Shown: one piece after another, positions 26,155-34,565 of the stretch
Layout: each line of letters opens with the position of its first letter
How positions within the stretch are numbered: the stretch's first letter is position 1
Source of the DNA: Larkinella soli
GTDB taxonomy: Bacteria; Bacteroidota; Bacteroidia; Cytophagales; Spirosomataceae
DNA: 64,000 nucleotides
Assembly: GCF_003703975.1 (NCBI RefSeq)
Contig: NZ_QTJY01000001.1
Location: 496,001-560,000, forward strand
Direction: 5' to 3'
The notes under the pieces: model-generated
Database searches by the model: none
What the model saw: only the letters and a program-made list of their open reading frames with translations
What the model was told of the DNA's origin: nothing
Position numbers and translations under genes: made by a program

Positions 26155-27117
26155 TCAGTCCCGGCGACGGCCCCCGAAAAGGTACATGACCGTCCCGACG
26201 ATCAGGCCGATCCCGACGGCCCGGGCCACATGATAGGAAACTGGAGACGGCATATCCACGATGCCTTCTTCATCGGTGTGGGCCGGTTGTTTTGCGTACC
26301 GGCCGCCCTCAGGCACCTCCCGGCTGTCGAAGTGAGCCACCAGGTCGTCGAGCATCTGGGGCAGTTGAATACCCCGGATGGCTTTCCCATGACCCGTACC
26401 GGCGGAAGTCGGGTTCAGAGCCGCCAGCGCCTGGATCGACCGTTTCGCGGCCTGCCAGTCGATGGTGAAATACGCCGGCGGTCCGTGCAGTTCTTCCTTC
26501 TGGGTCATGACCGAAAAGGCCGAATTCTGGTTGGTGGCGGTGAAGGCGTCACCGGCAAGAAGCACCCGGTCGCCCTCGCGGAAGAAGGAGACATGGCCGG
26601 GCGCATGGCCGGGTGTATGAATCCAGCGCCAGCCGTTCAGTTCAGGCACCGATCCGTCTTCCGGCAGCGGCCGGACCCGATCCCCGAAGTCGTACGGACC
26701 CGTCGGGAACATCCAGGACATATAGGCCATGGCTCCTCCTCCGACGGCCGGGTCCGGGGGCGGATAGTTGGATTTGCCACGGAGGTAAGGCATTTCGAGC
26801 GGGTGTGCGTAAATCGGCACGTCGGTCCATTCCTTGAGCAGCGGTTCCAGCGCTCCCACGTGGTCGAAGTGGCCGTGGGTCAGCAGGATGGCCTTCGGCG
26901 GGTTATTTTCCCCGAACAGTTCGGCGGCTTTCTGCCGAATCGAACCGGCTCCCAGCGAAAGCCCGGCATCCACCAGGACCCAGGGACTACCGGGTCGGGG
27001 TTCCCCAACAAAAAAGACATTGACAAAAATAATTTTCATTCCGGCCACGTCCGAAGCGACCGAATAGGCCTCCAGTTCTCCGTCCGTCTTCGGCTTGGCA
27101 GTCGTCTGCGTTTCCAT
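26155..27117 (-). CDS. MBL-fold metallo-hydrolase with C-terminal membrane helix
   Basis: A 320-residue metallo-beta-lactamase-fold hydrolase. The metal motif is LLTHGHFDHVG, with further ligands in TPGHAPGHVSF and LAGDAFTATN, and a late His in TGHGKAI. A C-terminal hydrophobic helix (AVGIGLIVGTVMYLFG) followed by GRRRD probably anchors it in the membrane with the catalytic domain on one side. The ATG at 27117 (METQTTAKP) is preferred over a GTG upstream. Substrate unknown; many relatives are glyoxalase II-like or esterase-like. Confidence 0.85.
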   Translation of the reverse strand: METQTTAKPKTDGELEAYSVASDVAGMKIIFVNVFFVGEPRPGSPWVLVDAGLSLGAGSIRQKAAELFGENNPPKAILLTHGHFDHVGALEPLLKEWTDVPIYAHPLEMPYLRGKSNYPPPDPAVGGGAMAYMSWMFPTGPYDFGDRVRPLPEDGSVPELNGWRWIHTPGHAPGHVSFFREGDRVLLAGDAFTATNQNSAFSVMTQKEELHGPPAYFTIDWQAAKRSIQALAALNPTSAGTGHGKAIRGIQLPQMLDDLVAHFDSREVPEGGRYAKQPAHTDEEGIVDMPSPVSYHVARAVGIGLIVGTVMYLFGGRRRD

Positions 27118-27283
27118 GCCCCACAATGGTTTGGTTTCAGGGTTCAACACCGCCGGGCCAGGATTGTTGGTTTTAGTTATTTACCGTTTCAAACAGCAAA
27201 AACTACCATTCAGATAATAACCCGTTCGTGAAATGGACCGGCCGGGACAACTTTGTGCCGATGAACGAACAACAACTACTACC

Positions 27284-27661
27284 ATGAACTTCTTAACTAC
27301 TGCACAAAAAAGCCTTCTGACCCGGCTGGGTCTGCACTCCCTCTGCGCGGCCCTGATCCTTTCCACGGCCGTTTCCTGCAAAAAGGAAAACGACGTCGAA
27401 CCCAACCAGGGGAAAGTGGTTTTCTGGACGCAGAACTCTGCCGTCACGAAAATCAAGGTGGATTGTTATGTGGACGGCGAACTGATCGGCACGCTCAGCA
27501 AGATCTCTTCTTCCAAGCCCTCCTGCGACGCGGCCGGCCTGCCCATCGCCAAAGTCGATGCGGGCGAGCACGTGCTGGAATTCCGGGCGGCCAACGGCCA
27601 GAGCTTCGAGGAAAGCTTTGAGGTGGAAGCCGGTAAATGCACGGATTTCGAACTTTATTGA
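27284..27661 (+). CDS. Small lipoprotein of unknown function
   Basis: A 125-residue protein with a signal peptide ending in a lipobox (LILSTAVSC) and a polar N-terminus. The mature part (KKENDVEPNQGKVVFWTQNS) contains short beta strands and ends KCTDFELY. Two later cysteines (SCDAAG and KCTDF) may form a disulfide. No family is recognised. The start is the ATG at 27284; an upstream extension has no support. Confidence 0.65.
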   Translation: MNFLTTAQKSLLTRLGLHSLCAALILSTAVSCKKENDVEPNQGKVVFWTQNSAVTKIKVDCYVDGELIGTLSKISSSKPSCDAAGLPIAKVDAGEHVLEFRAANGQSFEESFEVEAGKCTDFELY

Positions 27662-27686
27662 TTCGGTCCTCACCATAAAAAATTTG

Positions 27687-27716
27687 AAGGGGTCGGCGTT
27701 TTCGCTGACCCCTTTT
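27687..27716 (+). terminator. Intrinsic terminator
   Basis: AAGGGGTCGGCG-N4-CGCTGACCCCTT (one G-T pair), followed by TTCGTT, downstream of the lipoprotein gene. Confidence 0.75.
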
Positions 27717-27746
27717 CGTTATTCTGGCACCAAAAATGTAACTTTG
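27714..27746 (+). promoter_or_regulatory. Promoter for the 95-residue gene
   Basis: TTTC then 21 bp, then TAACTTTG, which matches the -7 consensus exactly, about 22 bp before the ATG at 27769. Confidence 0.45.
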
Positions 27747-27768
27747 AGGATTGAAACCACCGTTCCGA

Positions 27769-28056
27769 ATGAACCTTCAGAAGTTGACCAAATATACTCC
27801 GATGCTGCATGAATTACGGGCTTCCTGGGGTATGTTGCAGGCCGGAAAATACCTCCTGGCCGAATCGGTTCAGAATCCCTCCAAATACCCCGACTTTTTT
27901 GCCTACGAAAAGGACATTGCCGAACTGAAGCGGATCGAGCAGAAACTGGACCGCCTGTACGACGAGATCAAGGCGACTGAACTTCTGCACGAAGCCGCCG
28001 TCCTGACGGGCAACTTTCAGGAATATTCGAGAAAGCGCAACAACCGCAAATCCTGA
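27769..28056 (+). CDS. Small conserved-looking cytoplasmic protein, unknown
   Basis: A 95-residue protein, mostly helical and charged (DIAELKRIEQKLDRLYDEIKATELLHEAAVLTGNFQEY). No signal peptide or membrane segment. It may be a coiled-coil protein; no family is recognised. A perfect -7 box and a good start codon support it. It ends 10 bp before the stop of the convergent DeoR gene. Confidence 0.65.
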   Translation: MNLQKLTKYTPMLHELRASWGMLQAGKYLLAESVQNPSKYPDFFAYEKDIAELKRIEQKLDRLYDEIKATELLHEAAVLTGNFQEYSRKRNNRKS

Positions 28057-28066
28057 CCCCCGGCCG

Positions 28067-28825
28067 TCATTCCCCATTGACCACCCGGAGCCCCTTCTGC
28101 CGGTAAAGCGCCAGTACGGCCGGTTCAGCCTGATCGTCGGTGACCAGCACCTGGACCAGACCGATCGGGGCAAACTGGACGTATTTATCCTTTTCCAGCT
28201 TCGAAGAGTCGCAGAGCAGGTAGGTACAGCGGGCGTGCCGGGCCATCGCCAGCGTCATCCCGGCTTCAATTTCGCTGTGGGCACTGAGTCCGTTCTCCGC
28301 CGAAATACCGTCCACGCCCAGAAAAGCCCGGTCGGCCCGGTACCGGGACACGTGTTCGTCGGCCATCAGCCCATGCACGGCCTGCCGTTCCTTATCCACC
28401 TCCCCTCCTGCCAGATTGACCGTTACTTCCGAGTTCATCAGCTCGTTGGCAACCGGTAAGGAATTGGTCACCACCCGAATGCGCCGGTTTCGGATAAACT
28501 GGCACAGCCGAAAAACCGTACTGCCGCAGTCCATGAAAATCACCTCGCCATCCTGAATCTCCCGGGCCGCCAGCCGGCAGATGTAGTCCTTTCGTTCGGC
28601 ATTGGCGGCCGCCTTATTTTCGAACCGTACCGGACCGGTCGCCAGGCTTACGCTCATGGCTCCGCCGTGGGTCCGGTAAATCAGACCGTCGCCGGCCAGC
28701 AGACTCAGATCCCGGCGGACCGTGATCTCCGAGGTCTGAAGCAGGTCGGCCAGTTCCCGCACATCCACTGACCCTTTCGCTTCTACCGTTTGTAAAATCA
28801 ACCGCTTGCGGTTTGGGAATCTCAT
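28067..28825 (-). CDS. DeoR/GlpR-family transcriptional regulator
   Basis: A 252-residue sugar-phosphate-type repressor. The N-terminal helix-turn-helix has RKRLILQTVEAKGSVDVRELADLLQTSEITVRRDLSLLAGDGLIYRTHGGA, with the typical DeoR winged helix. The effector domain shows VIFMDCGSTVFRLCQFI, NSLPVANEL and AFLGVDGISAENGL, the DeoR/GlpR C-terminal pattern. The ATG at 28825 (MRFPNRKRL) fits better than an upstream TTG. It is divergent from nudK across 51 bp, so it may regulate nudK or itself through that gap. Confidence 0.9.
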   Translation of the reverse strand: MRFPNRKRLILQTVEAKGSVDVRELADLLQTSEITVRRDLSLLAGDGLIYRTHGGAMSVSLATGPVRFENKAAANAERKDYICRLAAREIQDGEVIFMDCGSTVFRLCQFIRNRRIRVVTNSLPVANELMNSEVTVNLAGGEVDKERQAVHGLMADEHVSRYRADRAFLGVDGISAENGLSAHSEIEAGMTLAMARHARCTYLLCDSSKLEKDKYVQFAPIGLVQVLVTDDQAEPAVLALYRQKGLRVVNGE

Positions 28826-28876
28826 GCAAATGGTATTTATTTGTTCAATATTAATCAAAAACGATCAAAAATAATC

Positions 28877-29455
28877 ATGAATCCACGCATTCAGGTTCTG
28901 AAGGAAGAAATTTTATCCGACAACTGGTACATTTTGCGAAAGGTGACCTTTAACTACCGCCGGAAAAACGGGACATGGGAAATGCAGTCGCGGGAGGCCT
29001 ATGATCGCGGCAACGGAGCCACCATCCTGCTCCACAATCCGGAAAAGAACACCGTCATCCTGACCCGCCAGTTTCGCCTGCCGACGTATGTAAACGGCAA
29101 CGGCAACGGCATGCTGATCGAAACCTGTGCCGGACTGCTGGACAATGAAAACCCGGAGGAGGCCATTCGCCGGGAGACGGAGGAGGAAACCGGTTTCGTG
29201 ATTCATACCATCCGGAAGGTATTCGAAGCCTACATGAGTCCCGGATCGGTGACGGAAAAACTGTACTTCTTCCTGGCCGAATACTCGGATCATACCGAAA
29301 AACGAAACGGCGGAGGGATCGAGGAAGAGGAAATCGAGGTGCTCGAAATACCGCTTGCCGAAGCGATGAGCATGATTGAAGAAGGCCGTATTGCCGACGG
29401 CAAAACCATTATGCTGCTTCAGCATCTGGCCCTTCGGCAGCTCCAGACGGTCTGA
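28877..29455 (+). CDS. nudK: GDP-mannose pyrophosphatase NudK-type Nudix hydrolase
   Basis: A 192-residue Nudix hydrolase, matching the length of E. coli NudK. The Nudix box is ETCAGLLDNENPEEAIRRE followed by TEEETGF, with the same one-residue shift as NudK. The N-terminal NWYILRKVTFNYRRKNGTW and the end of the ADP-sugar-type fold match this group. Family members hydrolyse GDP-mannose or related nucleotide sugars. The start is the ATG reading MNPRIQVLKEE, divergent from a DeoR regulator. Confidence 0.88.
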   Translation: MNPRIQVLKEEILSDNWYILRKVTFNYRRKNGTWEMQSREAYDRGNGATILLHNPEKNTVILTRQFRLPTYVNGNGNGMLIETCAGLLDNENPEEAIRRETEEETGFVIHTIRKVFEAYMSPGSVTEKLYFFLAEYSDHTEKRNGGGIEEEEIEVLEIPLAEAMSMIEEGRIADGKTIMLLQHLALRQLQTV

Positions 29456-29487
29456 CTCCCCGGGATTCGGGAATAAAGTGGCAGCGA

Positions 29488-29522
29488 CGGCGGCCGGGAT
29501 GCAACCCGACCGCCGGTTTTTT
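29488..29522 (+). terminator. Terminator of nudK
   Basis: CGGCGGCCGGG-N6-CCCGACCGCCG (one mismatch) followed by a run of seven T. The T-run merges with the -7 box of the next gene. Confidence 0.75.
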
Positions 29523-29530
29523 TATCTTTG
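29523..29530 (+). promoter_or_regulatory. -7 box of the serine-hydrolase fusion gene
   Basis: TATCTTTG matches the Bacteroidota -7 consensus exactly, 25 bp before the ATG at 29556. The -33 region coincides with the terminator hairpin and shows no clear TTTG. Confidence 0.4.
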
Positions 29531-29555
29531 ACCGGACTCCTTCCAACCCCGGCCC

Positions 29556-31241
29556 ATGAAAACCCGACTCCTTGCCATCCTCACCCTGCTATTCCTCCTG
29601 TATTTCCCGGTATTGACCCGCGCCCAGAATCCGGCCCCGCCGGAGATCGACCGGCTGGTGAGGCAGTTGATGGATAGTGCCGGCGTGCCGGGTTTATCCC
29701 TGGCCCTCATCCGCGACGGAAAACCAACTTACAGCCAGGCTTACGGGCTGGTGAAAAGCGATTCGACGCAGAAAGTAAGCCGATCGACGATCTTTGAAGC
29801 GGCTTCCCTGAGCAAGCCGGTATTTGCCTTCGCCGTGCTTCAACTGGTGGAGGAAGGCCGGCTGGACCTCGACAAACCGCTGGCCGACTACCTGCCGTAT
29901 CCCGACGTCGCTTCGGACGAACGGTACCGAAAAATCACGGCCCGCATGGTGCTCAGCCACCGCACCGGTTTTCCGAACTGGCGCGGCTCCCGCCCGCTGA
30001 CCGTCAAAAATGATCCGGGAACCAAATTCGGGTATTCCGGGGAAGGCTTCGTCTATCTCCAGAAAGTCGTTGAAAAGATCACGGGCCGGCCGATCAATGC
30101 CCTCATGACAGAGCGGGTTTTCAAACCGCTGGGGATGGCACGGAGCAGCTACCTCTGGCGTGCCGACTTCGAGCCGGATTTTGCCCGGCCGCACAACCAG
30201 TTCGGCTTTCCGTTCACGAAGGGCAAACCGGAAAATGCCAACATGGCGTATTCCCTGCAAACCACCGCCGACGATTATGCCCGTTTCCTGTCCGAAATCC
30301 TGAATCCGACCCACCTGAAACAACCGACTATCCAGGCGATGCTGAATCCGGAAACCCGGCTTCCCGTCCGGTTCAACCGGGATACGACCCTTTCCGAATC
30401 ACTGTTCTGGGGGCTGGGCTTCGGGCTGGAGAAAACGCCGGCCGGCGATTATTTCTGGCACTGGGGCGACAATGGTACCTTCCGCTGCTTCGTGGCCGCC
30501 GATCGGGGGAGAAAAAATGCCGTGGTTTACCTTACCAACAGCGCCGGCGGGCTAAGTTTCATTAACGAGCTGACCACCGCCCTGATCGGAGGCCCGCACC
30601 CGGCGGCCGGTTTTCTGGGATACGATTCCTACCGGGACCCGGTCGGCCTGTTCGCGCGGAGGCTTCAGACCGGAAGCGTTCAGGAAGCCCTGAACGCGTT
30701 GACGGGCCAGCCCGGAAAACCGGCCCTTGATGAAAACCACTTTTTTTCCATCGGGAATCAGTTCCTGGAGGCAGGCCAGTTTGAAAAAGCCCTGGAAATT
30801 TTCCGTTATAATGCGGATACCCACCCGGCTTCGGCCAATGCCCGGTATGGATATGGAGTGGCGCTGCTTCTGAGCGGACAGCGGGAGGAAGCCGTCCGGC
30901 AGGTGCAGAAAGCCGTTTCGATGAAGCCGGCCGTTGGAAAGTCCACGCAGATCCTGGCGGGTCTGGACAGGCTGAAACAACCGGCCGGAGGGACCCGGCT
31001 GGTGCTGAAAGGGTTTCCCGACGCCCGGCTGGTGACACTGGCCGGCAGTTTTAACGGCTGGGACAATCTCCATACGTTTTTCGAGAAAGCGGGAGGAGAA
31101 TGGGTTTGCCATCTGGATCTGAAGCCCGGAACCTACCCGTATAAAATAGTAGTCGACGGTAACTGGATCACCGATCCCGGGAACCTTTCGACCGAAAAAG
31201 ACGACCAGGGGAACGTCAACTCCCTGCTGACGGTAAAATAA
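29556..31241 (+). CDS. Secreted serine hydrolase fused to TPR and glycogen-binding (CBM48-like) domains
   Basis: A 561-residue exported protein (signal ending TRAQ). Residues 30-350 are a beta-lactamase-like hydrolase with SxxK at S84-L-S-K87 (AASLSKPV) and the FWGLGFGLE region. Residues about 395-470 are TPR-like helices (FEKALEIFRYNADTHPASANARYGYGVALLL). Residues 478-561 are an AMPK-type glycogen-binding module: VTLAGSFNGWDN, GGEWVCHLDLKPGTYPYKIVVDG, WITDPGNLSTEKDDQGNVNS. The module recognises branched alpha-glucans in other proteins. The combination suggests glycan-linked esterase or peptidase activity outside the cell; the role is not known. Confidence 0.85.
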   Translation: MKTRLLAILTLLFLLYFPVLTRAQNPAPPEIDRLVRQLMDSAGVPGLSLALIRDGKPTYSQAYGLVKSDSTQKVSRSTIFEAASLSKPVFAFAVLQLVEEGRLDLDKPLADYLPYPDVASDERYRKITARMVLSHRTGFPNWRGSRPLTVKNDPGTKFGYSGEGFVYLQKVVEKITGRPINALMTERVFKPLGMARSSYLWRADFEPDFARPHNQFGFPFTKGKPENANMAYSLQTTADDYARFLSEILNPTHLKQPTIQAMLNPETRLPVRFNRDTTLSESLFWGLGFGLEKTPAGDYFWHWGDNGTFRCFVAADRGRKNAVVYLTNSAGGLSFINELTTALIGGPHPAAGFLGYDSYRDPVGLFARRLQTGSVQEALNALTGQPGKPALDENHFFSIGNQFLEAGQFEKALEIFRYNADTHPASANARYGYGVALLLSGQREEAVRQVQKAVSMKPAVGKSTQILAGLDRLKQPAGGTRLVLKGFPDARLVTLAGSFNGWDNLHTFFEKAGGEWVCHLDLKPGTYPYKIVVDGNWITDPGNLSTEKDDQGNVNSLLTVK

Positions 31242-31244
31242 GAC

Positions 31245-31285
31245 GACCCCGGCTTCGATAGTGGTTAACCGGAGCCGGGGTCTTA
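31245..31285 (+). terminator. Terminator-like hairpin
   Basis: GACCCCGGCT and AGCCGGGGTC form a 10-bp stem plus a 2-bp extension (with one wobble pair), following the fusion gene. The T-run is short, so termination is moderate. Confidence 0.5.
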
Positions 31286-31319
31286 CAAATGTACGGGGAT
31301 AGCGGAATCGTTACAGCGT

Positions 31320-31577
31320 TCAATAGGGTTTGAGCATCGCGTTACGGCGAATGATCAACGGCAGGCCACTCAGGTAAAATTCATCGATGGGTTGTGAGGA
31401 AAGCCGGCGGAAGCGGTCTTCCAGTACTTTGATATCCAGGCGTTCAGATTCAGTCTGTCCGGTTTTATAAAGTTCATCTCCCATCAGGCAGGAAATCATA
31501 AAAAAGCGGTCGTAGGTCATTTGGATAGGAACTGGTTTGGTGTCTTTCTTATGACTACAAAATTCCTCTAAAGTCAT
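31320..31577 (-). CDS. Small protein of unknown function
   Basis: An 85-residue protein, hydrophilic with several aromatic and helical stretches (YDRFFMISCLMGDELYK, FRRLSSQPIDEFYLSG). No family is recognised. It begins MTLEEFCSHKK; an internal Met is a possible alternative start. A TAATCTTG (near the -7 consensus) lies on the minus strand just upstream. The codon pattern is in keeping with its neighbours, but with modest support. Confidence 0.5.
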   Translation of the reverse strand: MTLEEFCSHKKDTKPVPIQMTYDRFFMISCLMGDELYKTGQTESERLDIKVLEDRFRRLSSQPIDEFYLSGLPLIIRRNAMLKPY

Positions 31578-31766
31578 TAAATCGGGATGTAAACAAGATT
31601 AACCGGTCATTAAATGGGTCCGGAAGGCCGTTCCATCATATTAAATTCCTGTTAAAACCGTGCCAAACTTATGGTTTTCCGCTAAAAAAAAACGGAGTAA
31701 TCAAAAGCACAATCAATTCTGAAGAATCGGTGTTATTCTACCGTCAGCAAACTATCCATCCGTCGA

Positions 31767-32030
31767 ATGAACACGCTCGCCGACCCGTTTACCGAAATGC
31801 TGAAATCGCTTTCCGCCCTTCGGAAATACGTCAAAATCTTTTATTTCAGCGATTTACACGAACTGTTTTCCGTCACCTCCCTCATTAAGACGTACCACGA
31901 GGATGCGCAGGGTGACAGCATCTCCCTGGCGTCCGGTGAAACGATTCCGGTAAGCCGCCTGGTCAATGTAGACGGGGTGTATCCGCCGGACAAGGAAGAC
32001 TACGCCGAATGCCTTGCCTGCCGTATTTAG
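31767..32030 (+). CDS. Small protein, possibly Rof-like (Rho-antiterminator-like)
   Basis: An 87-residue protein. The pattern RKYVKIFYFSDLHELFSV, then SISLASGETIPVSRLVNVDG, resembles the Sm-like fold of Rho-binding antiterminators (Rof family, PF07073), especially the LASGE...RLVNVDG strand pair. The resemblance is weak and could instead be a general small beta-barrel. Rof proteins bind Rho and prevent termination. The upstream non-coding region is AT-rich. Its neighbour is a cold-shock gene, another potential antiterminator. Confidence 0.5.
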   Translation: MNTLADPFTEMLKSLSALRKYVKIFYFSDLHELFSVTSLIKTYHEDAQGDSISLASGETIPVSRLVNVDGVYPPDKEDYAECLACRI

Positions 32031-32110
32031 GGGAACCTTCGCAGAAAAAACAATATTAATTTGGTAGGGAGAGGACAAATCCCGTTATTTACAGAAATTT
32101 AAACAAGTCA

Positions 32111-32302
32111 ATGCAAACAGGAGTAGTTAAATTCTTTAATGAAACCAAAGGATACGGTTTCATTAAGCCGGACGCGCCGGGTGAAGACATTTTCGTTCAT
32201 TCAACTGGCCTTGTGGATCAGATCCGCGAAAACGACAAAGTAAAATTTGAAGTAGAACGCGGACGCAAAGGTCTCAACGCAGTCAACGTAGAATTGGTAT
32301 AA
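32111..32302 (+). CDS. Cold-shock-domain protein
   Basis: A 63-residue CSD protein. The RNP1 motif is GYGFIKPD and RNP2 is DIFVH, separated as in CspA. It starts MQTGVVKFFNETKG and ends with VNVELV. It is a single-domain RNA chaperone that binds single-stranded nucleic acid. A strong terminator follows. The 80-bp leader upstream of the start is purine- and A-rich, which may allow post-transcriptional temperature control as in other csp genes (inference). Confidence 0.93.
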   Translation: MQTGVVKFFNETKGYGFIKPDAPGEDIFVHSTGLVDQIRENDKVKFEVERGRKGLNAVNVELV

Positions 32303-32334
32303 TCGCAAGATATATCGTTTTCTTCAGACGAAAG

Positions 32335-32361
32335 AACATGCCTCCCGGCATGTTTTTTTTT
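32335..32361 (+). terminator. Strong intrinsic terminator after csp
   Basis: ACATGCC-N4-GGCATGT followed by a run of eight T's. It lies between the cold-shock gene and tex. Confidence 0.88.
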
Positions 32362-32413
32362 GCCCAAAATCTTCATTCCTGCTTATTTGCGGCTTTATTT
32401 CGCGAACCGCTTC

Positions 32414-34528
32414 ATGAATCCACCCCTTGAACAACGCGTAGCCGGACTGCTCAGTCTCAACGTCCGGCAGGTCGCCAATACTATCCAGCTGCTCGAAGGC
32501 GGGGCGACAGTCCCGTTTATTGCCCGCTACCGCAAGGAAGTCACCGGCCAGCTGGACGAAGTTCAGATTGCCGCCGTCCGGGACACCCACCAGAAACTGG
32601 TCGAACTCGACAAACGCCGGGAAGCCATCCTGAAATCCATCGACGAGCAGGGTAAACTCACCGAAGAACTCCGCCGTAAAATCGAAGACGCCGGCTCACA
32701 GACCGAACTCGAAGACTTCTACCTGCCCTATAAGCCGAAACGGAAAACCCGGGCCACGACCGCCATCGAAAAAGGGCTGGAGCCGTTGGCCCGGCTGATC
32801 TACCTCCAGAGAGAACCCGAGGTGGAGCGGAAAGCGCGGACGTTCCTCAACGACCAGATAGCCTCCGTGGAGGAAGCCCTGCAGGGTGCCCGGGACATTA
32901 TCGCCGAATGGATCAGCGAAGACGCCGACGCCCGGCAGCGCGTCCGAACCCTCTTCGAACGGGAAGCCCTCATCCGGTCGGTAGTGAAGAAGGGGAGGGA
33001 AACCGAAGGCGCTAAATACCGTGACTATTTCGACTTTGCCGAACCGCTGCGCCGGGTTCCCTCCCACCGCCTGCTGGCCCTCCGCCGGGGCGAATCGGAA
33101 GGCATTCTGTCGGTCGGCATCGCCCCCGACGAATCGGCCGCCCTGGAACGTCTGGAACGGCAGTTTCTGCGCGGGGTGCCGGAAGCCCGGGAACAGGTTG
33201 CCCTGGCGCTGAAAGACAGCTATAAACGACTGATCCGGCCGTCGATCGAAACGGAATTCGAACATCTGTCGAAACGGAAAGCCGACGAGGAAGCCATCCG
33301 GATTTTTGCCGATAACCTTCGTCAGCTGCTGCTGTCACCCCCGCTCGGTCAGCAGCGGGTGCTGGCCATCGACCCGGGTTACCGAACCGGCTGCAAGGTG
33401 GTCTGCCTCGACGCCCAGGGCAGCCTCCTGACCAATGACGTCATCTACCCCGAAAGCAAACGCCAGCCGGCGGAACAAACCCTGCTGAGTCTGGTTTCCC
33501 GATACCGGATCGAAGCCATTGCCGTCGGCAACGGGACGGCCGGGCGGGAAACGGAAGCCTTCGTCCGCAGCCTGAATTTCGGCCGGACGGTGCCGGTATT
33601 CATGGTCAGTGAGCAGGGCGCTTCGGTCTATTCGGCTTCCGAGGTGGCCCGGGAAGAATTTCCGACCCAGGACGTCACGGTGCGGGGGGCGGTGTCGATC
33701 GGGCGCCGGTTGATGGACCCCCTGGCCGAGCTGGTCAAGATCGACCCGAAATCCATCGGAGTAGGACAGTATCAGCATGACGTCGAACAGAACGACCTCA
33801 AAAACAGCCTCGATCAGGTGGTGGAAAGCTGCGTGAACCAGGTCGGGGTTTCACTCAATACGGCCAGCAGCCACCTGCTGCGCTATGTGTCCGGGCTGGG
33901 CCCTCAGCTGGCTCAGAACATCGTGGATTTCCGAGCCCGGAACGGCCCCTTCAAATCCCGCGACCAGCTGAAAAAGGTGGCCCGGCTGGGACCGAAGGCC
34001 TTCGAACAATGCGCCGGTTTCCTCCGAATCGATCAGGCCGCCAACCCGCTGGACAACAGTGCGGTCCACCCGGAAAGTTACCCGGTGGTCGAGCGAATGG
34101 CCAGAGACCTGCAATGCACCGTCGGAGACCTCATTAAAAAACCGGAGCTTCGAAAGCAGATTCGACCCGAACAGTACGTTACGGAAACAACGGGCCTGCC
34201 CACCCTCCGCGACATTCTGGCCGAACTGGAAAAACCCGGCCGGGATCCCCGCGAACCTCTGGCGGTATTCGAATACGACGACCGGGTCAAAAAGCCGGAA
34301 GACCTGCACGAGGGTATGGTGCTGCCCGGGGTGGTTACCAACATTACGGCTTTCGGCGCTTTTGTGGACATCGGGGTCAAGCAGGACGGTCTGGTACATG
34401 TTTCCCAGCTGTCGCACCAGTACGTCACCGACCCGAGGCTGGTGGTGAAGGTGCATCAGAAAGTGACCGTTAAGGTTCTGGAGGTGGATTTGCAGCGGAA
34501 GCGCATTGCATTAACGATGAAAATTTGA
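32414..34528 (+). CDS. tex: Tex-family transcription accessory protein
   Basis: A 704-residue protein of the Tex/YhgF family, which binds nucleic acid and influences transcription. Order: N-terminal helical Tex domain, with PLEQRVAGLLSLNVRQVANTIQLLEGGATVPFIARYRKE; YqgF/RNase-H-like domain (LAIDPGYRTGCKVV); helix-hairpin-helix region (SHLLRYVSGLGPQLAQNIVDFRARNGPFKSR); and a C-terminal S1 RNA-binding domain (GMVLPGVVTNITAFGAFVDIGVKQDGLVHVSQLS). The ATG at 32414 (MNPPLEQR) is the conserved start; an upstream in-frame TTG is not. The gene follows csp and its terminator. Confidence 0.95.
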   Translation: MNPPLEQRVAGLLSLNVRQVANTIQLLEGGATVPFIARYRKEVTGQLDEVQIAAVRDTHQKLVELDKRREAILKSIDEQGKLTEELRRKIEDAGSQTELEDFYLPYKPKRKTRATTAIEKGLEPLARLIYLQREPEVERKARTFLNDQIASVEEALQGARDIIAEWISEDADARQRVRTLFEREALIRSVVKKGRETEGAKYRDYFDFAEPLRRVPSHRLLALRRGESEGILSVGIAPDESAALERLERQFLRGVPEAREQVALALKDSYKRLIRPSIETEFEHLSKRKADEEAIRIFADNLRQLLLSPPLGQQRVLAIDPGYRTGCKVVCLDAQGSLLTNDVIYPESKRQPAEQTLLSLVSRYRIEAIAVGNGTAGRETEAFVRSLNFGRTVPVFMVSEQGASVYSASEVAREEFPTQDVTVRGAVSIGRRLMDPLAELVKIDPKSIGVGQYQHDVEQNDLKNSLDQVVESCVNQVGVSLNTASSHLLRYVSGLGPQLAQNIVDFRARNGPFKSRDQLKKVARLGPKAFEQCAGFLRIDQAANPLDNSAVHPESYPVVERMARDLQCTVGDLIKKPELRKQIRPEQYVTETTGLPTLRDILAELEKPGRDPREPLAVFEYDDRVKKPEDLHEGMVLPGVVTNITAFGAFVDIGVKQDGLVHVSQLSHQYVTDPRLVVKVHQKVTVKVLEVDLQRKRIALTMKI

Positions 34529-34565
34529 TAGGTTGTCAAACGATAGCCTACTGGTCAAGGAAGGT

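Noticed and set aside
27558-27812. An 84-codon frame overlapping the lipoprotein end
   Set aside because: Shadow of the lipoprotein gene and its terminator; no start support.
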